From positions 66,437,312 to 66,501,311 of the forward strand of contig CM057826.1 of NCBI GenBank assembly GCA_030068075.1: a stretch of DNA of 64,000 nt, read 5' to 3'. Positions within the stretch are counted from its first letter, which is position 1. Each line of letters starts with the position of its first letter. Below are positions 21,530 through 33,275 of the stretch, piece after piece. The notes below the pieces were generated by a model, which was not told where the DNA came from, ran no database searches, and saw nothing but the letters and a program-made list of their open reading frames with translations. Source of the DNA: Paguma larvata. Lineage: Eukaryota; Chordata; Mammalia; Carnivora; Viverridae. The position numbers and the translations under genes are program-made.

Positions 21530-21885
21530 CATTCAAGACTGAGTGACAATAAAATACCACAGACTGGGCGGCCAGTAAGCAACAGAAATGTATTTATCAC
21601 AGTTCTGGAGGCTGGAAGTCCAGGATCATGGTGCCAGTATGATCCAATGAGGTCCCCGTTCCGTGTCACAGTCTTCTCATTGTGTCCTCCCATGGAATAA
21701 GGAGCTAAGGAGCTCTCTGGAGCCTCTTTTGTAAGGCATGAAACCCATTCATGAGGCTTCAGTCTTATGAACTACTTCCCAAAGGCCTGGCATCCCAATT
21801 CTATCATCCTTGGGAGATAGGATTTCATTATATGAATTTGTGGGAGGGAAGGAGAGACACATACATTCAGACCGTACCACTGACT
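21530..21885 (-). mobile_element. ERVL-MaLR-type LTR, antisense
   Basis: The plus strand shows the reversed LTR landmarks: 'aaaataccacagactgggcg', 'cagaaatgtatttatcacag' then 'ttctggaggctggaag', 'cattgtgtcctcccatggaa', 'ctctctggagcctctttt', 'acccattcatgaggcttcag', 'cttcccaaaggcctggcatc' and 'acattcagaccgtacca'. This is the same superfamily as 15350-15728. Confidence 0.8.
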
Positions 21886-23400
21886 TACAGGGCCAGTTTG
21901 AGGTTGGAATAGAATAAAGTACTTATATTACACTTATTCATTCTCATGTCTCTCCTATAAATGAAATGCCTTAATAGAAAGTCAAAGTGTCCTCAAACAA
22001 CTTTATTGGATGAATAGATATTTAAAAGAACCAATAATCAAACAGATGAATGAATTAATGATAGCCATAGAGGAAAATAGAAAATATTGTTCGGCACTGG
22101 CTCAGGGAAGTCCTGAGATTGACAATATTTTAACAATATTTCAGAATGTAGAATACCTTGTATTTGACTCTGCATACCTTTTCTTAGGTTTCTTTTAGTA
22201 GAAAAGAAGCTAAAGATCAAGATGTGGAAAGAACAGCAAATCTCTTAGTGAAGAAGAAACAGCCAAGAAAATTACTGCTCTCTTAACTCAAAGAGAAACA
22301 TTAATTAAAGGTAAGACACAGACAAGAAGTAAAATGGAGAACTTACAGAAGTAAATTATATTATAATTAACACTTAGTAATTTTTCTAAATTTTGGAGCA
22401 TGACTGTCTTGTTGCAGAGGCTCTCGAATTAAAGTATTTCTAAAGGAAGCCTTTGAAATCCCTGGAGATGACTTTTTACCTTTCTAAAAAGGTTATTTTC
22501 ACCCCATCCAGATTGTTTGCATGAGTTCATATGATCTCTAGTTCAGGAAAATGGGAATGGACTTAGGTAAACCTGAGGCTACCTGCTTATTTACAGTGAC
22601 ATCACTTGGGGGGTGGGAGGGTCGCCGCGATGGAAAAGTATTCCATATGTGTGACTATCTGATCTCCAGAATTATGGCTTGTTTAACCATTTCTGGTGAG
22701 AAAAATGTCTCTGATTACTGTTGCTAAATCATGGTGAGCCTAGGTAGGTTCCAGTGTCTCTACAAAACTGTGTATGGGTGTTTGAATAAGGGAGTAATTA
22801 TTGTGGAGAGAGGGGACTGATGCAAAAGCATTTTGAGACAGGTACTCTATTATATTATACTCCTCTTGGTTTTTCCGATTAACATATTCGTATTCTATTA
22901 CTCATGGTTATAACTACACAGGATGGATAATAGAAACACTCTCACGTTTATTCAGCCACAAGTACAAGCATGAGGCAAATTACCACCAAGAACCTCTGCA
23001 GTTTGTGTCAGAGAAGAGAAATATATGGAATTAGGAAGAAGTCTCTGTGATCACGTTTGGATTTTCTCAGAATATTGTAGGTGGGGGATGTTTCTCAGCT
23101 CTGTGCCAAAAGTTTAGAACCTGGAGGTGGTGGGGAAATAGAGACGGAAGAATCTTGGTTCTCAGTCCCACCCCTCCCCTAGAAATACTGTTTCCACTTC
23201 CCAGCCCAGAGCACAGGAAAGAATCCAAAGTTGCCACAATTTCTAGACTAGTAGCAAAGGGGATAGTGTACTGGGGGTGGGGGATGGGGGAAGATAAGGA
23301 TCTTCATTGCTCCTTCCCAGTCATGGACATGATCATTAACTCTGTGGGTTGGCTGGAGGAGACAACCAATAATGAAGTCATTACAGAAATAAATTTAGTA
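21886..23400. other. Unique sequence, no supported gene
   Basis: Nothing recognised. A GC-rich knot 'tgggagggtcgccgcgat' lies at 22616-22633. The 128-codon plus-strand frame at 23047-23433 runs into the L1 relic on its right, has no recognised domain and is not supported as a gene. Confidence 0.45.
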
Positions 23401-23401
23401 A

Positions 23402-23975
23402 TCCAGTGGAAATGGGCTAAAAACATGAGCTGAGAATTCACATATACCCAAAAAGCAAATAGCTTTTAAACACATGAAAATAAACTAAATCTCTCTAATA
23501 AAGAAAAGTAAGACAAAATAAGACTACAGTGAGATACCATTTTTATGTGACAGGTTGAGTAAGACCTGAACATTTTATGGTTCAGTAGATGGATGAGGGT
23601 GAAGGCAGTGTTGTTGGTGGAAATGGAAATTGATAAAATTTTTGGAAGTCTGATTGGATATATCTACCAAAATGTAAAATGATCATAGCAAAATTTATAA
23701 TACACACATATCTCACATATCGCTAGGACTCTTACAGATATCATCACCCTAATGTGCAAAATCATATGTGTACAATGGTATTTATTACAGCACAAATACT
23801 GTTTGTAAGAAGAAAAGAATGGGGACAATCTAAACATCTGACAATAGTTAAGTGCTTCTATAAATTTAGGCCTGTACAATAGGATGTCATACAATTTTTA
23901 AGGAGAGGAAGGTTCTGATCTGGACTGATTTTCAGGATGTTTTTTTAAATGAAATAAGATAGGTACAGGAAAGGG
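23402..23975 (+). mobile_element. Old L1 (L1M-like) ORF2 C-terminal/3' fragment, sense
   Basis: Landmarks in order: 'gaaatgggctaaaaacatga', 'aagactacagtgagatacca', 'tgttgttggtggaaatggaa', 'caaaatgtaaaatgatcata', 'atgtgtacaatggtatttat', 'aagaatggggacaatctaaa' and 'tacaataggatgtcatacaa'. All belong to the end of L1 ORF2. Many indels show great age. Confidence 0.8.
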
Positions 23976-24523
23976 CGGATATTCTGCTCCTCTTCCTCAC
24001 TCACTGCCCTCCAGCCTTTCCTCCAGAGAAGAGAGACAGGGCTTTCTCTCTTTCAGATAAGCCAAACTCATTTCAGCCTCAGGACCTTTGTACCTGCTAG
24101 CTCTTCTGTCTGGAACATCATAAGATTTTCACATAGCTGGCGTCTGCTCATCTCTTAGGTTTTCGTTCAAATTCCTCCTCTATAGAGGGAACTTGTACCT
24201 ACTAGCAGCCATATCTTATTGAAGGAATCACCTATTTTGCTAGAAACTGTGTGATATTACTAATATGTTTGTGAAGTAGGGTCTATAATAGCTATAGTGC
24301 CCCAATCCCATCACTTGTATTGAGTCACCCAGTTTGATTTTCTTCATAGAACATAGCACTACTTAAAAACATCTCATTTTAAAAATTGTTTTATAGGGTT
24401 ATTACCAACCTCTCGCACACACTTCAGCTTATTAAGATTTAAGGTCCAAAAGGACAGGAGTTTTGTCATGTTCATCTCTATGCCTCCAATATTTAGAACT
24501 GTGCCTGATATAGAGAGTAGGTT

Positions 24524-24862
24524 CTTTCTTTCTTTCTTTTTTTTTTTAAAGAGAGAGAGAGAGAACACACACGCGCACAGGCACAAGCAAGCAGGGGAAG
24601 GGCAGAGAGAGGGGGAGAAAGAATCTTTTTTTTTTAAGTTTATTTATTTTGAGAGAGAGAGAGAGAGAGAGCAAAAAAAAAAAAAAAAAAAAAGCAAGAG
24701 CGGAGGAGGGACAGAGAGAGAGAGAAGGAGAGAAAGAATCCCAAGAGGAGTCTGCACTGTCAGCATGGACCCGGATGTGGGGCTCAATCTCACGAACCCG
24801 AGATCATGACCTTAGCTGAAATCAAGAGTTGCATGCTTAACTGACCTAGCCACCCAACCGAA
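24524..24862 (-). mobile_element. Antisense SINE with duplicated tail region
   Basis: Flanks 'gagagtaggtt' (24513-24523) and 'gggagtgggtt' (24863-24873) match at 9 of 11 positions. The insert has two tail/GA-body segments: 24524-24625 (ending 'ggggagaaagaatc') and 24626-24862 (complete, ending 'agccacccaaccg'). Only one head is present, so either a second SINE was added to the tail or the tail half was duplicated. Confidence 0.85.
24673..24693. repeat. A21 homopolymer inside SINE body
   Basis: Twenty-one consecutive A residues sit between GA repeats and 'gcaagagcggaggaggg', where other SINE copies in this window read 'gcatgagcaggggaggg'. It is a slippage-prone site unrelated to the tail. Confidence 0.9.
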
Positions 24863-24905
24863 GGGAGTGGGTTATTAATAAGTGCTGAAGAAATGAGTGA
24901 ATAAA

Positions 24906-25158
24906 GGAAATTCCCATATATGCAAAAAATATTTCTGGAAAGTCCCCAAGAAAATGTTAGTTTGCTTCTTCCAGGGGAGGATCAGGAAGGAAACTCATGT
25001 TCTGGTTTCAGCATGAGAGAAAAACCAGGTGAGACACCATGCCTGACCTAAGTCTGCTAATAGGCTAGGAGAGGTTACTTTGCCCTTGTAGGACCGTCAT
25101 AATAATGCCTCCTTTATAGACTTCACTTTATATTCATTCAAGAACTGCATACCTGCTG
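24906..25158. other. Unique sequence
   Basis: Short unassigned stretch. Confidence 0.4.
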
Positions 25159-25159
25159 T

Positions 25160-25660
25160 GAAAGCAGAGTTATCACCTCACATTGAAAATCAAACAATAT
25201 CAGAAGCCATTTCTCAACTCCAAGCCTACCCTCTCTCCTGTTGGATTGAGTTTACTCAAATTGTATCTCCAAGACTTCCTTACCAACTGGCTTCCTATCA
25301 GGTTCTACCAATGGGAATCACCAGAGGAATACTGGAAGCAGCAAGGAGATGAGGAGAGGTTTATTTCCTCTTTCTACTGCCTGTGAGCAATCTTCAATAA
25401 TAGCCCACAATAATACTTGGCTACAACTTCCACCTTCTTCCGACACTCAGAGTGTTGGAGAACCCAATGGGCTGTGTGTGCCCCTTGTCCAGGGTTCAAA
25501 CACCAGCTGCATGGAGTTTTCTTCCAGAGGCCCAGCCACTCGATCTGTAGAGTCCCTCCTCCTAGCTCTGGTTAAGAGTCTCATCCCTAAGTTCTCCAAG
25601 CTTGAGAGGAGTATCGGCTTCCTACATTAGTTTCTAGGCACTCAGCATCTTCCTTTTGCT
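25160..25660. mobile_element. Possible ancient interspersed repeat, family unknown
   Basis: 'accaactggcttcctatcag' then 'gttctaccaatgggaatcac' and the later 'gttcaaacaccagctgcatg' stretch recall a dispersed mammalian repeat with a CCAATGGGA landmark. Three overlapping short open frames (25158-25630) show no known domain. Assignment is weak. Confidence 0.3.
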
Positions 25661-25698
25661 CTTTCAGCCTTCCAACTTCTGTATAACCAGTTCCCTAT

Positions 25699-26262
25699 AC
25701 ACTTGGCCTTCAACACCATGGGTTTGAACTGCACAAATACACTTAGAAGCAGATTGTTTTCATTTCAAGTACAGTTTAGTACTGTAAATGTATTGTTCCT
25801 TATCATTTTCTTAATAATATTTTCTGTTCTTGGGGTGCCTGGGTGGCTCAGTCAGTTAAGCGTCTCACTTCAGCTCAGGTCATGATCTCACAGTCTTAAG
25901 TTTAAGCCCCTGTGTTGGGGTCTGGGCTGTCAACTCAGAGCCTGAAGCCTGCTTCAGATTCTGTGTTGCCCTCTCTCTCTGCCCCTCCCCCACTCACGCT
26001 CTGTCTCTCTCTATCTCTCAAAAATGAACAAATGTTAAAAAAAATTTAAATAAAAAATAAGTATTTTTTTGTTCTCTAGCTTACTTCACCGTGAGAATAT
26101 AGTATATAATACAGATAACACAAAATGTGTGTTACTTGATTGTTATCGATAAGGCTTTGTTCAACAGTAGGCTATTTGTAGCTAAGCTTACGGGGAGTCA
26201 AAGTTTTATGTGGATTTTCGACTACACACATATCGGCAGCCCTCACCCCTGCATTGTTCAAT
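25699..26262. mobile_element. Second Tigger2/MER8-like element, split by a SINE
   Basis: Left end 'cacttggccttcaacaccat'; interior 'gtacagtttagtactgtaaa'; after the SINE, 'ttctctagcttacttcaccg', 'caacagtaggctatttgtag' and the right end 'cctgcattgttcaa'. It is homologous to 19013-19363, with more decay at its termini. Confidence 0.8.
25832..26062 (+). mobile_element. tRNA-Lys SINE inside the MER8-like element
   Basis: Sense copy from 'ggggtgcctgggtggctcag' to an A-rich tail. Flanks 'attttctgttct' (25819-25830) and 'atttttttgttct' (26063-26075) are near-identical, consistent with a diverged target duplication. Confidence 0.93.
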
Positions 26263-26269
26263 ATAATTC

Positions 26270-27185
26270 TAATTACTGTGATTTCTTTTTCCTTCCTGGA
26301 ACATCACCAGTGCAATACTTATTCTGGGCCTTCTCTTGGTCTATGCTCTTCCCCTGGGTAATCTTCATTAATCTTGATCCATCTGTACCCCTCAAAATGC
26401 ATATCCAACTTCCTGTCTGCTGCATACATCTTGTGTCTAATAGACACCTCAAAATTTATCTTGTCAAAAGTTGAATTCCTGGTGCACCCATCTCTTCTTC
26501 TACCAAAATTCCCCATCTCGGTAAATGGCATTTGTTCAATCTGTTCGTTTGTTCCATCCTAAATCCTAGCAGCCATCCTTGCTTCCCATCCTTGCCTGGC
26601 TATTCACATCCAGTGACTTCCATCAGTATGTCGTCTTGACCCACCTCCCAAACCACACACCTTTCCATCTCCGCGTCATTACCCTGGTCTAGGTTATCAT
26701 TAGCTGCCACTTTGCCTCTTATAGTTGCCTTCTAAGTGGTTTCTATCTTTTAATGCTCTTGTTCCTAGGGTTGTTTTTCTACATCAGGGTCAGAATAATA
26801 TTTTTTAAATGTAAGTCACGATGAAAATTAAATCCAGAGTCCTTGCTCTCAGCCCCTTACCTGTCTCACACCACATCAAGATTTTTACAGACTGAGGCCC
26901 TTGCAATTCACTGCCTCCTATACTGGGCAGCTTCTTCTTTTGGTTGTTCACATGGTCTATGTTCTCATATTTTCAGGGAGGCTTTTCCTTAGCAAATCTA
27001 AAATAGCCTTCCTCCCCTAATTCTTTTCAATGACAGAAACTAATTTATCTCCTTCATACTTTTATCTATAGATTATTTGTCCTTTCCTGTGTTTGTTGAT
27101 AGTGTTAAATCTCCAGCATTCTCAGCACCTATTCCCTGAAAGGTTCTCAGTGAATATTTGCTGACTAAATTATTTAATGAATGAT
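26270..27185 (+). mobile_element. Long L2 block, sense (about 0.9 kb)
   Basis: Order agrees with the L2 3' half: 'tccatcctaaatcctagcag', 'ttaccctggtctaggttatc' then 'attagctgccactttgcctc', 'ctacatcagggtcagaataa', 'ccttgctctcagccccttac', 'tcttttggttgttcacatgg' and finally 'ctcagtgaatatttgctgac'. No intact frame remains. It is among the longest L2 relics here. Confidence 0.75.
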
Positions 27186-27189
27186 TTTG

Positions 27190-28339
27190 GTATCCTCTAA
27201 TTTAAAGCCACCCAATATCCAAGTCCTGAAGGTATGTAAAGCTTTTCACTACATTGGAATGGAAACCTATAGGATTAGATTTGCCTTCCACGTACTCTCC
27301 TTTCCTATCATACTTTCTATCAAATTTCTTGAGGAAAATAAGCTTAGAGGACCAAGGCTTGGTGACATGACTGGCATTTTCTTTGGATAAATAATGTATA
27401 ATTATAAGTCAAAGATGAAGATGCAACAGAATCTACAAGATTTTAACAACAGCGAGAATCGTGCCCTTTAAAAATATGTAGAACAAGATGAAACAAATGT
27501 TTGCAGTAGATGTTCAGGTGCTATTCCCTAAAAATAACATACGTAACCACAAATCAGTGTTTAAAACCAGATGGTTAATGAAGGCCAGCCAGGAAACTCC
27601 TATAATTCACAGTAATGAGTATGGTTATATGCCTCCAATTATAAACCATGACACACTGTATCTATTTCAAATAACAGTAACTTGATTGTTTCATATTTTT
27701 CAAAGTTCTAAACTTAATTTACAGGGAAAAATGTTAGAAAACCTGATTGATGAAATTTATCATTCCCATTTAGTCAAATGGAAGGTGGCTTATATTTTAT
27801 TAACAAGACCTATTCAAATGTCAGGTGTCATCAGAAAGAAAACAATACTCACACCCAAATAAAAGTTAAGACCTTTCAAAACAAGAAAGAAGTCTCATCA
27901 CTATGGTTGAAGAGAATTTTCTTCCTCAACCCTTTGATGTCTTTGTAAATAGGACCCCAGGAAAAAAATATTTTGTTGAACCAAGAACTTTAGGGGCACT
28001 GCCACTCTAGATAAATGTCAGGGATTGAATTTTACTTTAGTTTCGAAAGCAAATTTTTTTTTACCTTAACATTCACCTTAATCTCAGAGAGGTAGTCTGA
28101 AAAGGCACTCCAACTTACCCTAAGTGATTGGGGTAGGAGCGCATTGCATTATAGACCATTAAATGTGATTCATATGGGGTCATTCTGCTCTTGGAGACAA
28201 GTTACACAGGGCCACCTTCTCTTAAAAGGATAGAATGCTCAGGATTGAGTATTGAGAAAGCAAGGGCTTCAATACCCATCATTATTTCCATCTAATTTGA
28301 AGTTTGCTGCTCACACAATATATATTTGGAATACAAACC
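27190..28339. other. Unique sequence, no supported gene
   Basis: AT-rich, non-repetitive; nothing recognised on either strand. Confidence 0.5.
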
Positions 28340-28357
28340 ATTATGGTATTTATTTTT

Positions 28358-28571
28358 TTTAACATTTATTTATTTTTTGAGAGACAGAGAGTGAGCAGGG
28401 GAAGGGCAGAGAGAGAGCCAGACACAGCATCTGAAGCAGGCTCCAGGCTCTGAGCCATCAGCACAGAGCTCATCAGCACAGAGCCCGACGCGGGGCTCGA
28501 ACTCACAGACCGTGAGATCATGACCTGAGCCGAAGTCGGCCGCTTAACCGACTGAGCCCCCCAGGTGCCCC
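28358..28571 (-). mobile_element. tRNA-Lys SINE, antisense, with 18-bp target duplication
   Basis: Flanks 'attatggtatttattttt' at 28340-28357 and 28572-28589 are identical over 18 bp, the last Ts possibly shared with the tail. Little divergence from other recent copies makes it one of the younger insertions. The body contains a 14-bp tandem duplication. Confidence 0.97.
28456..28485. repeat. 14-bp tandem duplication inside a SINE
   Basis: 'catcagcacagagc' occurs twice in immediate succession, once joined by 't'. Other copies in the window have the unit only once. Confidence 0.85.
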
Positions 28572-28589
28572 ATTATGGTATTTATTTTT

Positions 28590-30290
28590 GATGCTTCATG
28601 TTTTTGTCATTTTATTAAACTATTATTTGCTCTTAGAAACTTTGAAGCATGCTTTTACCCAAAATGTGGCAAGACAATAGTCAGACATGTTTGGACAAAT
28701 TCTGTTCTTATATAAGATTTCTGAATAGATCGTCAGTTATGTTTACTGAGGACTGGAGTTTTTTTTCTGAATTGTGTAAGAGAGAGAAGGTCTCTGGTCC
28801 GGGAACAAAAAGAAAAAAGTTGAGGGTATGAGTACTATATCAAAAATTGGAGAATTAAATAAATTTAGCCATCTTCTCCCACTCCACTCCCAGTATGTTG
28901 GTAGCTAGGCCTTTATCATTCAGAGAAGAGATTAAAGGCCTTGAAAACTATATTAACTCAAGAGAAGTTCTAAAGATGCTGACATCAGAAATCTGTCAGG
29001 TAAATAGCCCAACCTGATTACCCTCCAATGACATTCAGAATCTATAAGACACATTAATGCACTTAGTACTAGAAACTATGAAAAGACAGTATATGTCCAT
29101 GTGAGAAGACAATTATAGATCTGCATATATAATTACATAAAAATATTATAAAATATGAGAAGACAACAATAATATAAAATATGAGGAGACAACTAGGAGT
29201 TCTCAGACATTGGAAACTAGCATATAATTTGAAAGCTAGAAACCAAAACAAACAGATTTAAAGCAACTTGGAGGTAATGGAGACTGTGTAGGAAAAAGGA
29301 AACCTAAAAATAAAAACAAAACAGCATTAATATTACAGAAATGAGAGATTGTGAAACCGAAAGCAAGAACAGGATGCTTTAATAAAGATTCAATTCAGTC
29401 AGATTACAAAAGAAGAGCTTTTACAAATGAAAAACATTACAGTTAAAAATGAAAAGAGGAGAGTTTTCAGGAAGACTCCTGAGAGAAGATTTAGACAATT
29501 GTTCAAGAGAGGTTAAATAGTGATTACACACATAGAAAATGAAACAAATGGAAACAATTGTAACTCTAGGGAAAACAAAGTGTTGTGCAGGAAAAGAATA
29601 GTGCTCATAGTGTAAACTATGTCTCAGCTAGAAATAGAATTTTTGTAGTCATAACAATGTATTAACATGTAAATATTAATTTAACCAAAATTACAATATA
29701 ACTGTACTGGAGGAGAAGGAAATGAGAAGACCATGCATATGTGGAGAGGGAAGGGAGAAGGAGAGGAAAGACAGATACATTGTCTCATCTTCTATAATAG
29801 GAAGTCCGTTAACAATGCCAGAAAAGGAAGAATTGAAAAGGAGCAACAAAGAATGCTACTAGAGTAAGGAGGCTAAATGAAAACGTTATCAAGTGAAAGT
29901 GATGAAAGTGAGTAAGTCTGGGGAGGACGAAAGTTGAGGAAGGGGTGGGGTTATGCTGTGTTATGCTAACCTTGTAAACTAGTAGAGTCATCAGATGTTG
30001 TGTATGATTGACCTTAACTATAAGTAAAAACTTAGAGGCAAAGGAGGGTGAAGAAGAGGGTGGAGGCAGTGACAGGTCTCAGGATCCGTGAATACAGGGG
30101 CAAGAGATCTGGGCTGATGATTGTTTAACGTTAGATCTCCAAGTGTCTTCAGACTTGATAAGATGTGGGAAGTGAGAAGTAGATGCCCACGTGGTGAGCA
30201 CAGGCACATGGCATAGTACAAGAGTCAATGATAGTTCTTAAGGATCCTTGACCTCCAGTGTGTCTTGTTTGTTAATTTCTGACTTTGCCT
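28590..30290. other. Unique sequence with a short tandem repeat
   Basis: No gene or repeat family was recognised. 'ataaaatatgagaagacaac' and 'ataaaatatgaggagacaac' repeat at about 29149-29195. The 29700-30000 part is GA-rich. Confidence 0.45.
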
Positions 30291-30296
30291 GCGCAT

Positions 30297-30415
30297 AGAT
30301 GGATGACCTTGGACAAGTCAGCTAACCTGCATGCCCCGATAGCCTAGCTGTTTCTTATTCATTTTCTATTCTTCACAGTGTGTAGCAGAGAGCTTTGTAG
30401 AGAGTAAGCACCCAG
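30297..30415 (+). mobile_element. MIR fragment, sense
   Basis: 'gatgaccttggacaagtcag' followed by 'ctaacctgcatgcc' is the MIR core ('tgaccttgggcaagtcactta'), and 'agagtaagcacccag' resembles its 3' part. Confidence 0.6.
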
Positions 30416-30669
30416 AGGCTTCTTTATAGATTATTTGGATTGTTGTTTTCTTTGGAAAGATGTTCCCCATATTTAAACAAATGTGGAAAATATATTTTTG
30501 TAGAATGTGTTTGGAAACTGACAAGACCTAGAGGTAGTCCTGAGTATCAGCACATGAAGCTTTTACATAATATCCCACACATGACCAAACTGTTTTTGGA
30601 GTTTCTCTGTTGTAATCACCTTCAAAATTCAAATCACTTAGAAAATTATGACTATTTTGTAAATACAAA

Positions 30670-31170
30670 ATAATACATGCTTTTTATTAAAAACTTTGAA
30701 AAATATGAAACATACAGAATCATGTTAATCTTACCACTCAGAAATAATCATAGAAGAATGTGGGTATATACTGCAGCTATTTTTCTTATTTACCTACATA
30801 TGCATGTATATACAAATTTGGAAAATAGACTGCACATTTTGTAACCTGATTTTTTTCAGTTGATATGTTATAAATATCTCCCCTTGTCATTAAATGTCAT
30901 TGTCACTATCATTTTTAATAGCTTCATAGTGTTCAACAGATGTATAAAAATTTATTGCCTGGTGTAGCTTAATGTTTTCCATGATTTGTTTTTATAAATA
31001 ACATTGCAATGAATAACTTATACATAAATTTTTGTACACATATATTTATTTCCGTGGAAGTAGAATTTCAATTTCTAGAAGTTATTTTAATTTATAGAGG
31101 TAGAATTTCTGGAAAAGGAAGAATGTATATTTTTAAATACCAATTACTATCCAACTGACTCATTCATCAG
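30670..31170 (-). mobile_element. Old L1 (L1M-like) 3' fragment, antisense
   Basis: The plus strand reads 'aatagcttcatagtgttcaa', 'atgatttgtttttataaata' then 'acattgcaatgaataactta', and 'gtggaagtagaatttcaatt', the antisense of the L1 ORF2 C-terminal region ('gcatagtattccattgtat ... aatgctgcaatgaatat'). Confidence 0.7.
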
Positions 31171-31174
31171 CACC

Positions 31175-31999
31175 CCACATTTAATACTTTTGAATACACT
31201 CAAAATTGACAAAACTTGATTTTTGGAAACCCTTGAATTCCTTAGTAGACACCCTACTTCTACTCATAGATTATAACCTTTGAGCTTGGAGGTCACTTCC
31301 AAAAAAATTCATCTTATGTAATCCCAAAACATCCAGAAAAAGTAATTTTGTATTAGTTCTTGGTAAATAAGGTCAGTGATCAAGCTGGGTGACACTGTTT
31401 AAAATAATATGACTGTAAAGTAATGACACTGATTGTGTGCATTGCCAACAGGCTTTAAAATACTGATATATCCTCATTTGTGAGCATAGAGAACAACTAT
31501 TGTAGAAGTCAAAAGGAAGATACGGTGGGACTTCCTCTGGTGGCTTCTTCAAATTGATGGTTATTTTTTCAGATTCTTCAAAGATGATACTCATTAAAAG
31601 AAATCCCCAAAGAAGAGAACACTCACGTGATGCCAGCAGTGCATGCTGGGTAGTGTTGTTTTATATAATGAGACAAAATTGAAGCAGATATTATAAAAGT
31701 AGATGAATAAAATAAACCTCAGTGAAAAGCCTCAGAGAAAAACAAGCATTCCTTTTTGTTGTTTTTGATTGTCCCTTTACTGAAAAAGGAGCAAAAGAGG
31801 ATTCTAAAAATGGCTCTCAAGAAAAGCTTCCTTCAGCTAAGAGAGTGCTATTCGGAAATTGTTCTCTAAACTATTCGTGGTGTTTGCACCAAAGCAGGAC
31901 AAACAGAAGCCTGACTTTGACCTTTCCAGGTCATGAAAGAGGTGGTCGGAGGTCAGATGACCTGTATGTAGACTATGTAAACGACCAGTTATCTCCCTC
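31175..31999. other. Unique sequence, no supported gene
   Basis: Nothing recognised. A 108-codon plus-strand frame (31722-32048) begins here but ends inside the SINE, so it is not a gene. Confidence 0.45.
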
Positions 32000-32012
32000 A
32001 AAGACACTGGAA

Positions 32013-32266
32013 GGGGCACTTGGGTGGGTCAGTTGGTTAAGCTTCTGACTCTTGATTTCAGCTCAGGTCATGATCTCACGGTTTGTGAGTTTGAGCCCTG
32101 CATCAGACTCTGCTCTGAGCATGGAGCCTGCTTAACATTCTCTCTGTCTCTCTGTCTCTCTCTCTGTCTCTCTCTGATCCCCCCTCACCCCCTTATGCCC
32201 CTCTCTCCCATTCATGGGAGTGCATCCTCTCCCTCTCTGAAAATAAATAAATGAATTAAAAGAAAA
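32013..32266 (+). mobile_element. tRNA-Lys SINE, sense
   Basis: Flanked by a perfect 13-bp duplication 'aaagacactggaa' at 32000-32012 and 32267-32279. The CT body is expanded (TCTCTGTCTC units), and an extra 'ttcatgggagtgcatcctct' precedes the tail. Confidence 0.95.
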
Positions 32267-32279
32267 AAAGACACTGGAA

Positions 32280-32754
32280 ATAGGACTCTACTTCCCATAA
32301 ATCTGTTTAGCCTCTGGGAAGAGCTTGCGTTTCACCTTGCCTGGCCTCTCCAAGTGAGGGCATCCTTAGTGATTCACCTGGGACTCCTCCCTCAGCGCTG
32401 GTTACACAGACTTTCTTCTGTCATTGGTAAATTCTTTCCATCGTCTGACTTGACTGACTTCCAGGTCAAGCCAGCCTAGAGGGCTGATGTAAGAAAATGA
32501 GCTCACAGCTTGTGGGAAGGAGAGAGCAGCTCTTTTACTTGTTTCCTGCATAGACAGAGCAACGGCTGGCTTCATATTCAGAACTCTGTCTCTAAGACAA
32601 ACTTGGGAAGAGATGGGCTTGAAGGATGCCTCTGGTCCTGTATTTAAGCTTCTGTGGATAGTATTGAGAGTTAGTAAAATTTTGGTTCTGTAGTTAAAAT
32701 TATGGAGAGGACGAAGTTTGCCTTCGGTTAAAAAAAAAAAAATAGAGATCCTTC
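32280..32754. other. Unique sequence
   Basis: No recognised features apart from a short A run at about 32730-32742. Confidence 0.4.
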
Positions 32755-32960
32755 ATCACCTATTCCTGTTTGGGTACTGTTCTCGGTGTTTTCACATTTA
32801 TTAGCTCGTTTAAATCCAGCAACATTCCAGGGAGGTGAGCTAACTGCTACTTTCACAAATGAAGGAACTGAGCTAAAAGAAAGGAAATAATGTATCTAAA
32901 GTTAACCAGTTAGTAAATGGAAAAGCCAAAATGTTATCTTGGGTTTTATTAATTCTGAAA
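32755..32960 (-). mobile_element. MIR, antisense
   Basis: 'ttttcacatttattagctcg' then 'tttaaatccagcaacattcc', 'agggaggtgagctaactgct', 'aaatgaaggaactgagctaa' and 'gttaaccagttagtaaatgg' are the reverse of a MIR. Confidence 0.8.
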
Positions 32961-33275
32961 CCCCTTTTAACATACCCTCCCCACTTACTATTTTCTTCTT
33001 GTTGCCCCCTCTTCTCTGAGTGATTCCTATTCAAGCTGACTTTCCACCTTCTACCATTTTAGAAGAAATTTAATAATATAATTCACAGTGTATTACCTTT
33101 TTAAGATTTGGTTGGATTTGAATAGCAGGCACCTGCCAAATGAAATTTCAGTGGTAAAATTTTAGATATCGGTGACACTTTGATGCGGGAGATGTTACAC
33201 AATTAAAGTCTTAGAAGAAGAGGCTGAGGTGTCTGGTAAGACACTGAAGAATTTCAATTATAAAAAATCCTGAAG

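Larger units (their letters stand above)
24000..24905 (+). mobile_element. L2 3' region, sense, split by SINE sequence
   Basis: 'cagcctcaggacctttgtac' then 'ctgctagctcttctgtctgg', 'tcatagaacatagcactact', 'aggtccaaaaggacaggagt' and 'aactgtgcctgatatagaga' are the L2 3' end. It resumes after the insert as 'ttattaataagtgctgaaga' and 'aatgagtgaataaa'. The insert lies at 24524-24862. Confidence 0.8.

Noticed and set aside
23047..23433. 128-codon plus-strand frame
   Set aside because: Its C-terminal part (QWKWAKNMS) is old L1 ORF2 text; the rest has no recognised domain.
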